From an uncultured Collinsella sp. (GTDB lineage Bacteria; Actinomycetota; Coriobacteriia; Coriobacteriales; Coriobacteriaceae), in assembly GCA_900545995.1 (NCBI GenBank), contig URBM01000014.1, forward strand, positions 1 through 19,577: a DNA stretch of 19,577 nt, read 5' to 3'. Of the stretch, positions 6,717-14,250 are shown in pieces. A program made the translations under genes and the position numbers. Position 1 is the first letter of the stretch; every line of letters begins with the position of its first letter. Under the pieces are notes generated by a model. That model had not been told where the DNA came from, ran no database searches, and saw only the letters and a program-made list of their open reading frames with translations.

Positions 6717-7697
6717 TTGGATATTATCGAGCTTCTAAAATCTGCCTTCATGGGCCTGGTCGAGGGCATCACCGAATGGTTGCCGGTTTCGTCGACGGGC
6801 CACATGATCTTGGTGGACGAGTTCGTCAAGATGAACGTGAGCGAGACGTTCTGGAATATGTTCCTGGTCGTGATTCAGCTTGGCGCCATTCTGGCCGTCT
6901 GTGTGCTGTTCTTCCACGAGCTCAACCCGTTCTCGCCTAGCAAGGGCAAGGAGGGCCGTCGCGACACCTGGGTGCTGTGGGGCAAGATCGTGCTCGGCTG
7001 TATTCCCGCCGCGGCGATTGGCCTGCCGCTCAACGACTGGATGGAGGAGCATTTCTATAACGCTCCCGTCGTGGCGCTGGCGCTCATCGTGTACGGCGTG
7101 CTGTTTATCGTGATCGAGAACTGGCGTGCCAGCAAGCGCGAGGAAATGGCCGTTGCGGGTTCGTTTGGCTCGCGCGCCGTGGTGGCGGGCGGACGTCCCG
7201 CCGGTGCGCACTTTGCGGCGCCCGCGGCGGCTGTTGCCGAGGATGAGGACGATGACGATGACCTGGACTTTGGCTCCATCACTACGCTCGAGGACCTGAG
7301 CTGGAAGACGGCGCTGGGCATCGGTTGCTTCCAGGTACTTTCGCTGGTGCCGGGTACGTCGCGCTCTGGCTCCACCATCATCGGTGGCCTGCTTTTGGGC
7401 TGCACGCGCTCGGTGGCATCCAAGTTCACGTTCTTCCTGGCCATCCCCGTTATGTTCGGTGCGAGCGCGCTCAAGCTGGTCAAGTACTTCATTAAGGGCG
7501 GCACGTTTGGCGCCAACGAGGTCGCCATCTTGGGCGTGGGCTGCGTCGTGGCCTTTGTGGTTTCGCTCATCGCCATCAAGTGGCTCATGGGCTTTGTCCG
7601 TCGTCACGACTTTAAGTGCTTCGGCGTCTACCGCATCGTCCTGGGCATCGTGGTGCTCGCATACTTCTTCGTCCTGGAGCCTATGCTCGGCCTGTAA
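6717..7697 (+). CDS. uppP: Undecaprenyl-diphosphatase UppP (BacA)
   Basis: This integral membrane enzyme dephosphorylates undecaprenyl diphosphate to recycle the lipid carrier for cell-wall synthesis, and overproduction gives bacitracin resistance in other species. Both active-site motifs are present: EGITEWLPVSSTGH (16-29) and PGTSRSG (212-218). I place the start at TTG 6717 because GAGGGGG lies five bases before it and the protein then begins (M)DIIELLK like its relatives; an ATG at 6648 would add 23 atypical residues. At 326 aa it is about 50 longer than usual. The extra length is a loop at about 140-193, Ala/Gly rich and ending in an acidic run (175-184). It has its own terminator. Confidence 0.95.
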   Translation: MDIIELLKSAFMGLVEGITEWLPVSSTGHMILVDEFVKMNVSETFWNMFLVVIQLGAILAVCVLFFHELNPFSPSKGKEGRRDTWVLWGKIVLGCIPAAAIGLPLNDWMEEHFYNAPVVALALIVYGVLFIVIENWRASKREEMAVAGSFGSRAVVAGGRPAGAHFAAPAAAVAEDEDDDDDLDFGSITTLEDLSWKTALGIGCFQVLSLVPGTSRSGSTIIGGLLLGCTRSVASKFTFFLAIPVMFGASALKLVKYFIKGGTFGANEVAILGVGCVVAFVVSLIAIKWLMGFVRRHDFKCFGVYRIVLGIVVLAYFFVLEPMLGL

Positions 7698-7741
7698 CTT
7701 GGTTGACGCTGCGCGGCGTCCAGAGCGACAACTTGTCATTC

Positions 7742-7784
7742 AAAGAGGGCGGCATGACCAAAAGGTCTATGCCGCCCTCTTTTC
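7742..7784 (+). terminator. uppP intrinsic terminator
   Basis: AAAGAGGGCGGCAT (7742-7755) pairs with ATGCCGCCCTCTTT (7769-7782). The apical part contains its own GACC/GGTC stem around AAAA. A T-run follows. It lies 45 bases after the uppP stop. Confidence 0.9.
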
Positions 7785-7849
7785 ATGCCAATTTGTTCGC
7801 TCTGGCCGCCGCTCGCTGCCGTTGCCATGGCATCGGCGGCTCCGAGATT

Positions 7850-7912
7850 GGTGCATTGGGGTCAGGTTTCTTTGCACCAACGTGGTGCAGACTAACCTGA
7901 CCCCATTGCGCC
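7850..7912 (+). repeat. GGGGTCAGG-core double palindrome, locus C
   Basis: Outer arms TGGGGTCAGGTT (7857-7868) and AACCTGACCCCA (7894-7905) are perfect over 12 bp. An inner hairpin TGCACCA (7873-7879) with TGGTGCA (7883-7889) has a three-base loop. GGTGCAT and TTGCGCC extend the outer stem imperfectly. Bases 7850-7889 match 14252-14291 (locus D) at 35 of 40 positions. The 356-base gap 7698-8053 holds the uppP terminator, this element and the pcrA promoter region, with no gene. Confidence 0.85.
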
Positions 7913-7961
7913 AAATCTGCTGGGGCTGGCCCTACGGTGGCGGACGGAGTCGTGGTGTGAT

Positions 7962-7992
7962 TTGCGTCGGTGTCCGCGCGGCTCGGTATACT
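7962..7992 (+). promoter_or_regulatory. Candidate pcrA promoter
   Basis: TATACT at 7987-7992 is a good -10 box. TTGCGT at 7962-7967 could be the -35, with a slightly long 19-base spacer. Transcription would start about 55 bases before the pcrA ATG. TATACT also occurs upstream of the aminotransferase and tat genes here. Confidence 0.4.
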
Positions 7993-8053
7993 GGTACGGC
8001 TCAAACTATGGCGCTGCCCGCAGGCGCGCCGTCCGTCAGATGAGGAGTCGCCC

Positions 8054-10954
8054 ATGACCCAGCCCTTGCCCTGGGAAAAGAACGCCGCGGTACCCGTGCC
8101 GCCTGCGCCGGAACCCGTGCCGCTCGATGCATACACCGCCCCCGCTGCGCCGGAGCCCGAGCTCGTTCCGCTCGACATCTACGACGCTCCCGCGCCGGCG
8201 CCCAAGCCTGCCAAGCCGCTCGTCGACATCGACAGCCTTAATCCCGCCCAGCGCGAGGCGGTCCTGACCACCGAGGGCCCGTTGCTGGTGCTCGCCGGCG
8301 CCGGCTCGGGCAAGACCCGCGTCTTGACCTTCCGCATCGCACATATGCTCGGCGACCTGGGTGTTAGGCCTTGGCAGGTTCTTGCCATCACGTTTACCAA
8401 CAAGGCTGCGGCCGAGATGCGCGAGCGTCTGGCGGCACTCATCCCAAGCGGCACCCGTGGCATGTGGGTGTGCACCTTCCATGCCATGTGCGTGCGCATG
8501 CTGCGCGAGGACGCCGACCTGCTGGGCTACACCGGCCAGTTCACCATCTACGATGACGATGACTCAAAGCGCATGGTGCGTGACATTATGCAGGCGCTCG
8601 GCATCGAGCAAAAGCAGTTCCCCATCAACATGATCCGCAGCAAGATCAGCTCGGCCAAAAACGCCATGATCGGGCCCGAAGACATGCTCAAATCCGCTGA
8701 CAGCCCCAATGACAAAAAGGCCGCGCAGGTCTACCTGGAGCTGGAGCGCCGCCTGCGCGCCGCCAACGCGATGGACTTCGACGACCTGCTCGTGCGCACG
8801 CTCGAGCTGCTGCGCACCCGCCCCGAGGTGCTCGATAAGTACCAGGAGCGCTTCCGCTACATTAGCGTCGACGAGTATCAGGACACCAACCACGTCCAGT
8901 ACGAGATCGCCAACCTGCTGGCCGCCAAGTACCAAAACCTCATGGTCGTGGGCGACGACGACCAGTCCATTTATAGCTGGCGCGGCGCCGACATCACCAA
9001 TATCCTGGACTTTGAGAAGGACTTTAAAAACTGTAAGACCGTCAAGCTGGAGCAGAACTATCGCTCTACGGGTCACATCCTGAGCGCCGCTAATGCCGTT
9101 GTTCGCCACAACTCGCAGCGCAAGGACAAACGCCTGTTTACGGCCGAGGGCGATGGCGAGAAGATCCAGGCTTTCCAGGCAAGCGACGAGCGCGACGAGG
9201 GTCGCTGGATTGCCGGCGAGATCGAAAAGCTGCACTCCAAGGGCACAAGCTACGACGACATCGCCGTGTTCTACCGCACCAACGCCCAGTCGCGTATTCT
9301 CGAAGATATGTTCCTGCGCGCGGGCGTACCCTACAAGATCGTGGGCGGCACGCGATTCTTCGACCGCGCCGAGATCCGCGACGTCATGGCCTACCTCAAG
9401 ATGATTGTGAACCCGGCAGATGAGATGAGCGTCAAGCGTGTCATCAATACGCCGCGACGCGGTATCGGCTCCACCTCGATCCAAAAGATTGAGCAGCTGG
9501 CGCGCGATAACCGCTGCTCGTTCTTCCAGGCCTGCGAGATCGCGACGGCCGAGACGGGCATGTTTAGCGCCAAGGTGCGTAACGGCCTGTCGAGCTTTGT
9601 GTCGCTGGTGCGCGAGGGCCGTCGCATGGACGGCGAGCTCAAGGACGTCGTCGAGATGATTGTCGACAAGACGGGCCTGCTGCAGGCCTTCCGCGCCGAG
9701 GGCACCATGGAGTCCGAGAGCCGCGCCGAGAACATCCAGGAATTCCTGGGCGTCGCCGCCGAGTTTGAGGAGACGCACGAGGATATCGAAGGTACGCTCG
9801 AGAGCTTGGAAGAGCTGCGCGCTGCCGGTGTTGCCGATGTGCCTGCTAGCGCCGAGCCCGAGCCTGTCGTGGTGAGCGCGCCTGCGCCCGAACCGGGGCC
9901 ATCTGCCCCGGTATCCTCGTTTGAGGCGCTCGTTGGCGCGCGTGACGCCGCGGGCTCCAATCCGCTCGATAGCTTGGCCGCTCCGGCGCTGTCTCCGCAG
10001 GATGCCCTGGCCGCCGCCATCGCGGGCAACGCGTATGCCGCGCCGACGGAGATGCCGGCGGGTGCCGTGCATGCCGACGAGATCGAGCGCACCTACGGTC
10101 CGCTCACCTGTAAGGCGCTGCCGGCGCTCATGGAGTGGCTGGCCCTGCGCTCCGACTTGGATTCCCTGGCCGGCGAGACGCATGCCATTACCATGATGAC
10201 CATCCACTCCGCCAAGGGCCTGGAGTTCCCGGCGGTGTTCGTGGCCGGCATGGAGGAGGGTATCTTCCCGCACGTGCACGACTTTGGCGGTAGTGACGAT
10301 CCGGGCAAGCTCGAGGAGGAGCGTCGCTTGGCCTACGTCGCCATCACGCGTGCTCGCAAGCGCCTGTTCCTGACCTATGCGGCCACGCGTCGCACCTACG
10401 GCTCGACCTCTGCCAACCCGCGCTCGCGCTTTCTCAACGAGATTCCGTTTGAGGATATCGAGTTTAGCGGCATCGGTTCTGCCGGTTTTGAGGGCACGGG
10501 CTGGGAGAAGCGCGGCGACCGTCACGGCACCTTTGGCTCGGGCATGGGCTCGGATATGTACGGCGGCAAGGTGTTTGGCTCGCATACGCGCTCGACCGGC
10601 GGTTCCGGTTCGCGCGGCGGATCGAGCTTTGACGATTTCTTTGGCGGCAGCAGTTACGGGACCGAGCGCCATCGTGGGGTTTCGCCTGACGCCGGCCGTG
10701 TTGCCTCGACTTTTGGTTCGGGCGCGTCGCGAGCCAAAAAGCCGTCTTCCAAGGTGTCCCCGACGGTGGAGCGCAAGGTCGATCGTGCCAGCGCATCGCA
10801 GGACTTTGCCGCGGGCGATACCGTGAGCCACAAGACTTTTGGCACGGGTACCGTGATCTCGGTCGCCGGAGACATGATCGAGGTTCAATTCGAAAAGACC
10901 GGCCAGACCAAAAAGCTTATGAAGGGCTTTGCTCCGATCGTCAAGCTGTCGTGA
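8054..10954 (+). CDS. pcrA: ATP-dependent DNA helicase PcrA/UvrD
   Basis: A superfamily 1A helicase for excision repair, replication restart and removal of stalled RNA polymerase. All helicase motifs are visible: Walker A GAGSGKT (82-88), Walker B DEYQD (273-277), GDDDQSIYSWRGA, QNYRS (334-338), TIHSAKGLEFP (from 716) and YVAITRARKRL. The last 50 residues (AGDTVSHKTFGTGTV...FAPIVKLS) match the Tudor-like tail that binds RNA polymerase in PcrA. The ATG at 8054 has AGGAG six bases upstream; an upstream extension to 7970 is unlikely. At 966 aa it is over 200 longer than typical. The extra parts are a Pro-rich N terminus with a repeated PEP-VPLD-Y motif, a Pro/Ala-rich insertion at about 595-685 and a Gly/Ser-rich linker before the tail. 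Confidence 0.97.
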   Translation: MTQPLPWEKNAAVPVPPAPEPVPLDAYTAPAAPEPELVPLDIYDAPAPAPKPAKPLVDIDSLNPAQREAVLTTEGPLLVLAGAGSGKTRVLTFRIAHMLGDLGVRPWQVLAITFTNKAAAEMRERLAALIPSGTRGMWVCTFHAMCVRMLREDADLLGYTGQFTIYDDDDSKRMVRDIMQALGIEQKQFPINMIRSKISSAKNAMIGPEDMLKSADSPNDKKAAQVYLELERRLRAANAMDFDDLLVRTLELLRTRPEVLDKYQERFRYISVDEYQDTNHVQYEIANLLAAKYQNLMVVGDDDQSIYSWRGADITNILDFEKDFKNCKTVKLEQNYRSTGHILSAANAVVRHNSQRKDKRLFTAEGDGEKIQAFQASDERDEGRWIAGEIEKLHSKGTSYDDIAVFYRTNAQSRILEDMFLRAGVPYKIVGGTRFFDRAEIRDVMAYLKMIVNPADEMSVKRVINTPRRGIGSTSIQKIEQLARDNRCSFFQACEIATAETGMFSAKVRNGLSSFVSLVREGRRMDGELKDVVEMIVDKTGLLQAFRAEGTMESESRAENIQEFLGVAAEFEETHEDIEGTLESLEELRAAGVADVPASAEPEPVVVSAPAPEPGPSAPVSSFEALVGARDAAGSNPLDSLAAPALSPQDALAAAIAGNAYAAPTEMPAGAVHADEIERTYGPLTCKALPALMEWLALRSDLDSLAGETHAITMMTIHSAKGLEFPAVFVAGMEEGIFPHVHDFGGSDDPGKLEEERRLAYVAITRARKRLFLTYAATRRTYGSTSANPRSRFLNEIPFEDIEFSGIGSAGFEGTGWEKRGDRHGTFGSGMGSDMYGGKVFGSHTRSTGGSGSRGGSSFDDFFGGSSYGTERHRGVSPDAGRVASTFGSGASRAKKPSSKVSPTVERKVDRASASQDFAAGDTVSHKTFGTGTVISVAGDMIEVQFEKTGQTKKLMKGFAPIVKLS

Positions 10955-10961
10955 TCCCGGC

Positions 10962-11090
10962 GGACCTGGGCGGGCGTATGGGGCAACATCGCCTGCTCGG
11001 GCAGTCCTGCTCGCACGGAGAGCACATTAAGTGCTCTCCGGCTCGTGCGGAACTCGCGATCGATGTTGCCCCATACGCCCGTCCAGGTCC
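10962..11090 (+). repeat. 129-nt near-perfect hairpin in the pcrA 3' region
   Basis: Arms 10962-10991 and 11061-11090 are complementary over 30 bp with a single G-T wobble. An inner hairpin pairs CGGAGAGCAC (11016-11025) with GTGCTCTCCG (11031-11040) around ATTAA, supported by a bulged TCGCA/TGCGG stem. It begins seven bases after the pcrA stop and lies before the pcrA terminator, so it should be transcribed with pcrA. The stem is much longer than any terminator needs. Confidence 0.9.
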
Positions 11091-11106
11091 TTAGATAACG
11101 TTGCTT

Positions 11107-11136
11107 GCGAACGTCGCTCTGCTCGTCCGCTTTTTT
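11107..11136 (+). terminator. pcrA intrinsic terminator
   Basis: GCGAACG (11107-11113) and CGTCCGC (11124-11130) pair at six of seven positions and are followed directly by six T residues (11131-11136). It lies downstream of the 129-nt hairpin. Confidence 0.6.
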
Positions 11137-11169
11137 GATCTGGAGAGCCGGGTGGGCTGATATATATGG

Positions 11170-11208
11170 ACAAGGGGCTCCCCGTTGGTGAACGGGGGAG
11201 CCCCTTGT
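11170..11208 (-). terminator. manA terminator hairpin, possibly bidirectional
   Basis: ACAAGGGGCTCCCC-GTT and its complement form a 17-bp stem with one bulged C and a GGTG loop. It lies 23 bases after the manA stop on the minus strand. The following tract is TA-rich but not a pure T-run, so efficiency is uncertain. Confidence 0.75.
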
Positions 11209-11231
11209 TGCGTTTGGGTTGTTGGTGCGAA

Positions 11232-12164
11232 CTAGAGGTGGCTGATGATCAGTTCCATCTTGCCTTCGAGGTCGATGGAGCTGACGGTGCTCGGGGCCAG
11301 CAGGTGGCTTCCCTTGTGGACGGGGTCGCCGCAGACGGTGCCTTCGCCGTCGATGACCGACAGGCACATGAAGGGCCAGCGCTGGTCGAGGGTCTTGCTG
11401 CCGTTGGCGCGCACGCGATCGACGGTGTAGCAGGGGTTGGACTCGAGCTCGGTCACGCCGTCCACCTCGGGCGCGGTCACCGTGCCGTCGGTCGGAGCCT
11501 GAGCATCAAAGTCGATGCAGTCGAGGCTCTGCTCAATGTGCAGCGGGCGCAGCTTTCCGTCGGTGCCGGGGCGGTCGTAGTCGTACAGACGATATGTCAC
11601 GTCGCTCGACTGCTGCGTCTCCAGAATCAGCGTGCCGGTCTTGATGGCGTGAACGGTGCCGGAGTCGATCTGGAAAAAGTCTCCCTTGTGAATCGGCAGC
11701 ACGTTGAGCATCTCGTCCCAACGGCCCCCCTCGATCATCTGCGCGGCCTCGGCGCGGTCGTGCGCGCGCTGGCCGACGATGATCGTGGCGCCGGGCTCGC
11801 AGTCCAGTACATACCAGCACTCGGTTTTGCCCAGGCTGCCGTTCTCGTGCTTGGCGGCGTACTCGTCGTTGGGATGAATCTGGATCGAAAGGTCGTCCTT
11901 GGCGTCCAGAATCTTGATGAGCAGCGGGAACTCCTTGCCCTCGCAGTTGCCAAAGAGCTCGCGGTGCTCGGCCCACAGCCACGACAGCGTGTGGCCGGCG
12001 TACGGTCCCTCCGCAATCTGGCAGTCGCCGTTGGGATGGGCCGAGATGGCCCAGCACTCACCGATGGGACCCTCGGGAATGTCGTAGCCAAACACGGTCT
12101 CCAACTGGCGGCCGCCCCAGATCTTCTCGTGGAAGATCGGCGTGAGTTTAATCAAATCGGACAT
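11232..12164 (-). CDS. manA: Mannose-6-phosphate isomerase, class I (short form)
   Basis: ManA interconverts mannose 6-phosphate and fructose 6-phosphate in the cytoplasm, feeding mannose into glycolysis or supplying mannose for glycans. The 310-aa length matches the short Bacillus-type enzyme. The metal site is visible: Q95 and H97 in IQIHPNDEYA, E115 in KTECWYVLD and H172 in DSGTVHAI. The N terminus KLTPIFHEKIWGG is typical. I start at 12164, where GGGAG is seven bases upstream, and not at the ATG two codons earlier, which has only one base of spacing. It follows the GntR gene by 74 bases on the same strand and is probably in one transcript with it. Confidence 0.95.
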   Translation of the reverse strand: MSDLIKLTPIFHEKIWGGRQLETVFGYDIPEGPIGECWAISAHPNGDCQIAEGPYAGHTLSWLWAEHRELFGNCEGKEFPLLIKILDAKDDLSIQIHPNDEYAAKHENGSLGKTECWYVLDCEPGATIIVGQRAHDRAEAAQMIEGGRWDEMLNVLPIHKGDFFQIDSGTVHAIKTGTLILETQQSSDVTYRLYDYDRPGTDGKLRPLHIEQSLDCIDFDAQAPTDGTVTAPEVDGVTELESNPCYTVDRVRANGSKTLDQRWPFMCLSVIDGEGTVCGDPVHKGSHLLAPSTVSSIDLEGKMELIISHL

Positions 12165-12238
12165 GTGCATACTCCCATAAGGTTGTGCGGGTGCCGCGTA
12201 AGACGGCTCAAAACGAGCGCCCGCGTGACTACAAAAAC

Positions 12239-12958
12239 CTATGCCAACGTTACGTTGTGCAACTCAAAGCGATCGCCAACGTTGCGCGAGATCGAATACT
12301 CAAAGGCGGCGCCGCTGTCCAAAAAGCCAATCTGGGTGAGCTCGAGCAGGGGAGAGCCAAGTTTGGTGTCCAGACGCTCGGCTTCTTCCTCGGTTGCTGC
12401 CACGGCGCGAATGGTACGGTGGAAGCTCGAAATCTTCAGCCCACATTGCTCGCGGATGAAGCGGTAGACCGATCCGTACAGGTCCTTCTTTTTAAGGCCT
12501 GGAATCAGCTCGAGGGGCATGTAGGTGTACTCGATAACGATGGGCTTCTCATCGGCCTGACGCACGCGCACGACGTGATAGGCAAAGTCATCCTCGGCAA
12601 TTCCCAGCTGGGCTGCGATGTCCGCTGGTGGATTAACGATCGAGAAATCGTAGACCACCGAGGTCACCTTCTCCCCGCGATGCTCATACGAAAAACCCTG
12701 GGTACGGTCGTTTTTGCCCTGGAAAAACGCCTGGCCGGGAAGCCCCGCCGTGTCCTTAACGTAGGTACCCGATCCACGCCGGCTGGTAATAAGACCTTCT
12801 TCGGTGATTTGTTCAATAGCTCGTTTGACGGTGATTTTGGAAACGTTATAGAGCTTGCAGAACTCAACGACGGTGGGAAGCTTGTCGCCCGGTTTAAGAG
12901 CGCCATCCTCGATGCTTCGACGAATATCTGCAGCTATCGCCTCGTATTTGGGAACCAA
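12239..12958 (-). CDS. GntR/HutC-family transcriptional regulator
   Basis: A 239-aa repressor-type regulator. The N-terminal winged helix shows the GntR signature: ADIRRSIEDGALKPGDKLPT (10-29), the helix-turn-helix at about 30-50 and the wing GLITSRRGSGTYV (55-67). The rest is a UTRA ligand domain with the typical Arg/Tyr pattern (VVRVRQADEKPIVIEYTYMP). UTRA domains bind small molecules, often sugar phosphates. The start codon is TTG at 12958, chosen because AAAGGAGG lies four bases upstream. It precedes manA and is divergent from the ROK kinase, so a sugar-phosphate-responsive local regulator of both is the likely role; the effector is inferred only. Confidence 0.93.
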   Translation of the reverse strand: MVPKYEAIAADIRRSIEDGALKPGDKLPTVVEFCKLYNVSKITVKRAIEQITEEGLITSRRGSGTYVKDTAGLPGQAFFQGKNDRTQGFSYEHRGEKVTSVVYDFSIVNPPADIAAQLGIAEDDFAYHVVRVRQADEKPIVIEYTYMPLELIPGLKKKDLYGSVYRFIREQCGLKISSFHRTIRAVAATEEEAERLDTKLGSPLLELTQIGFLDSGAAFEYSISRNVGDRFELHNVTLA

Positions 12959-13069
12959 GGAACCTCCTTTCCAACTTGATTGAGAATAAAAGAAAGTATA
13001 GTCAACACCTAAGTATCTCTATTGAGTTATTGAAAAGTTCGAGAAAGATAAAATTAAAAGTCGCCTCGC

Positions 13070-13098
13070 TTGTAAAAATAGAGCGTTTTAAATGATAA
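13070..13098 (+). promoter_or_regulatory. Candidate promoter for the ROK kinase
   Basis: TTGTAA (13070-13075) and TGATAA (13093-13098) are separated by 17 bases inside an AT-rich stretch (about 12965-13126) that contrasts with the GC-rich surroundings. On the minus strand a TATACT (13001-12996) sits in the same stretch and could serve gntR-manA. Both are weak calls. Confidence 0.3.
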
Positions 13099-13127
13099 AC
13101 ATCTGAGTAGTGTCGTGTTGAAAAATG

Positions 13128-13175
13128 ATCGGTCCGAGGACGGGGCCGAACCGATATAACACCCAGCGAACCGAA
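13128..13175. promoter_or_regulatory. Candidate operator: three related half-sites
   Basis: ATCGGTCCG (13128-13136) faces CGAACCGAT (13147-13155), and CGAACCGAA follows at 13167-13175. The start-to-start distances are 19 and 20 bases, close to two helical turns. They lie between the promoter candidate and the ROK gene in the 337-base divergent region 12959-13295, so the GntR protein is an obvious candidate binder. This is inference from spacing and symmetry. Confidence 0.4.
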
Positions 13176-13200
13176 TCTCGTACTCTGCGCTTCCCCAGAT

Positions 13201-13241
13201 AAAACCTGCCAAAACAAACCTGTCCCTTTTTGGTAGGTTTT
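13201..13241 (-). repeat. GGGACAGG-core palindrome, locus E
   Basis: AAAACCTGCCAAAA (13201-13214) and TTTTGGTAGGTTTT (13228-13241) pair over 14 bp with one G-T wobble. The 13-base loop read on the minus strand is AGGGACAGGTTTG. It lies 55 bases before the ROK kinase start, within its probable leader, so it might affect read-through. Confidence 0.75.
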
Positions 13242-13295
13242 TGCCTTGGGAGCGGTACCATACAGGCAATGTTTAAACGAGAAAGGCGGGCTCCC

Positions 13296-14249
13296 ATGGA
13301 ACCTAAGCAGTATTACATCGGCATCGACGTCGGCGGTACCTCGGTCAAGGAGGGTCTGTTCGATGAGGACGGAAACCTGCTTGCCAAGGCCAGCGTGCCC
13401 ACGCCTCCCATCGTTGACGCTGCGGGCTTTGCCGCGGTGACCGAGGCTATCGACCAGGTGGTCGCCAAGGCCCAGGTTCCGCGTGCCTTTGTGGCGGGCA
13501 TTGGCTTGGCCGTTCCGTGCCCCATCCCGGCATCGGGCGATGCCAAGGTCAAGGCCAACATTGCCATTAACCTGCCCGAGCTCAAGATTGCCATCCAGGA
13601 GCACTGCCCCGACGCGGTCGTTAAGTACGAGAACGACGCCAACGCCGCTGCTATGGGCGAGGCCTGGCTCGGCTCTGCCAAGGGCGTACAGAACGTGGTG
13701 ATGGTCACCATTGGTACCGGCGTGGGCGGCGGCGTTATCGTTAACGGCGACGTGGTATCGGGCGTTGTGGGCGCCGGCGGCGAGATTGGCCACATGTGCC
13801 TGAACCCGGCTGAGGAGCGCACCTGCGGCTGCGGCGGCCATGGCCATCTGGAGCAGTATTCCAGCGCCACCGGCGTGGTGAGCAACTACCTTGCCGAGTG
13901 CGAGAAGGCGGGCGTCGAGCCCATCGAGCTGACCGGCCCCTCCGATTCCAAGGACGTGTTCCAGGCCTGCCGCGAGGGCGACAAGCTCGCGCTGGCAGCT
14001 GCCGATACCATGGCCGACTATCTCGGCCGTGCACTGGCGCTTATTGCCAACGTGGTTGATCCCGAGATGTTCCTCATCGGCGGCGGCGCCTCCGCCTCGG
14101 CCGATGTCTACCTCGACAAGGTTCGCGAGCACTTTAAGCAGTACGCGCTTTCCGCCTCGCGCGAGACGCCCATTAAGGTCGCTTCGCTCGGAAACGACGC
14201 CGGCATCATCGGTGCCGCCTACGTAGCCCTGCGCGCCGCCGGTAAATAG
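13296..14249 (+). CDS. ROK-family glucokinase
   Basis: A 317-aa sugar kinase, most likely phosphorylating glucose with ATP. There is no N-terminal helix-turn-helix, so it is an enzyme and not a ROK repressor. Visible motifs are the phosphate loop DVGGTSVKEG (11-20), catalytic D114 in YENDANAAAMGE, GTGVGGG (140-146), EIGH (163-166) and the ROK zinc signature CGCGGHGHLE (177-186). In that signature the usual third Cys is His184. The start at 13296 has GAAAGG nine bases upstream and gives the typical KQYYIGIDVGG opening; longer in-frame starts at 13230 or 13269 look wrong. It is divergent from gntR-manA. Specificity for glucose over mannose or another hexose cannot be settled by eye. Confidence 0.92.
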   Translation: MEPKQYYIGIDVGGTSVKEGLFDEDGNLLAKASVPTPPIVDAAGFAAVTEAIDQVVAKAQVPRAFVAGIGLAVPCPIPASGDAKVKANIAINLPELKIAIQEHCPDAVVKYENDANAAAMGEAWLGSAKGVQNVVMVTIGTGVGGGVIVNGDVVSGVVGAGGEIGHMCLNPAEERTCGCGGHGHLEQYSSATGVVSNYLAECEKAGVEPIELTGPSDSKDVFQACREGDKLALAAADTMADYLGRALALIANVVDPEMFLIGGGASASADVYLDKVREHFKQYALSASRETPIKVASLGNDAGIIGAAYVALRAAGK

Positions 14250-14250
14250 C

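Noticed and set aside
7970..8053. N-terminal extension of PcrA upstream of 8054
   Set aside because: It would start upstream of the candidate -10 box, and AGGAG is correctly placed for the ATG at 8054.
8564..10888. 774-aa minus-strand ORF
   Set aside because: It is antisense to pcrA; long antisense frames are common in GC-rich genes, and its composition (His/Arg/Val/Leu) is shadow-like with no domain.
10955..11095. The 129-nt hairpin as a classical MITE insertion
   Set aside because: No target-site duplication is visible at its ends (CGGC before, TTAG after), so mobility is not supported from this copy alone.
10885..11367. 160-aa minus-strand ORF across the 129-nt hairpin
   Set aside because: It spans the palindrome, the pcrA end and the manA end and has no convincing ribosome site; it looks like read-through of a structured repeat. 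If the repeat is common, similar false proteins may be annotated elsewhere.
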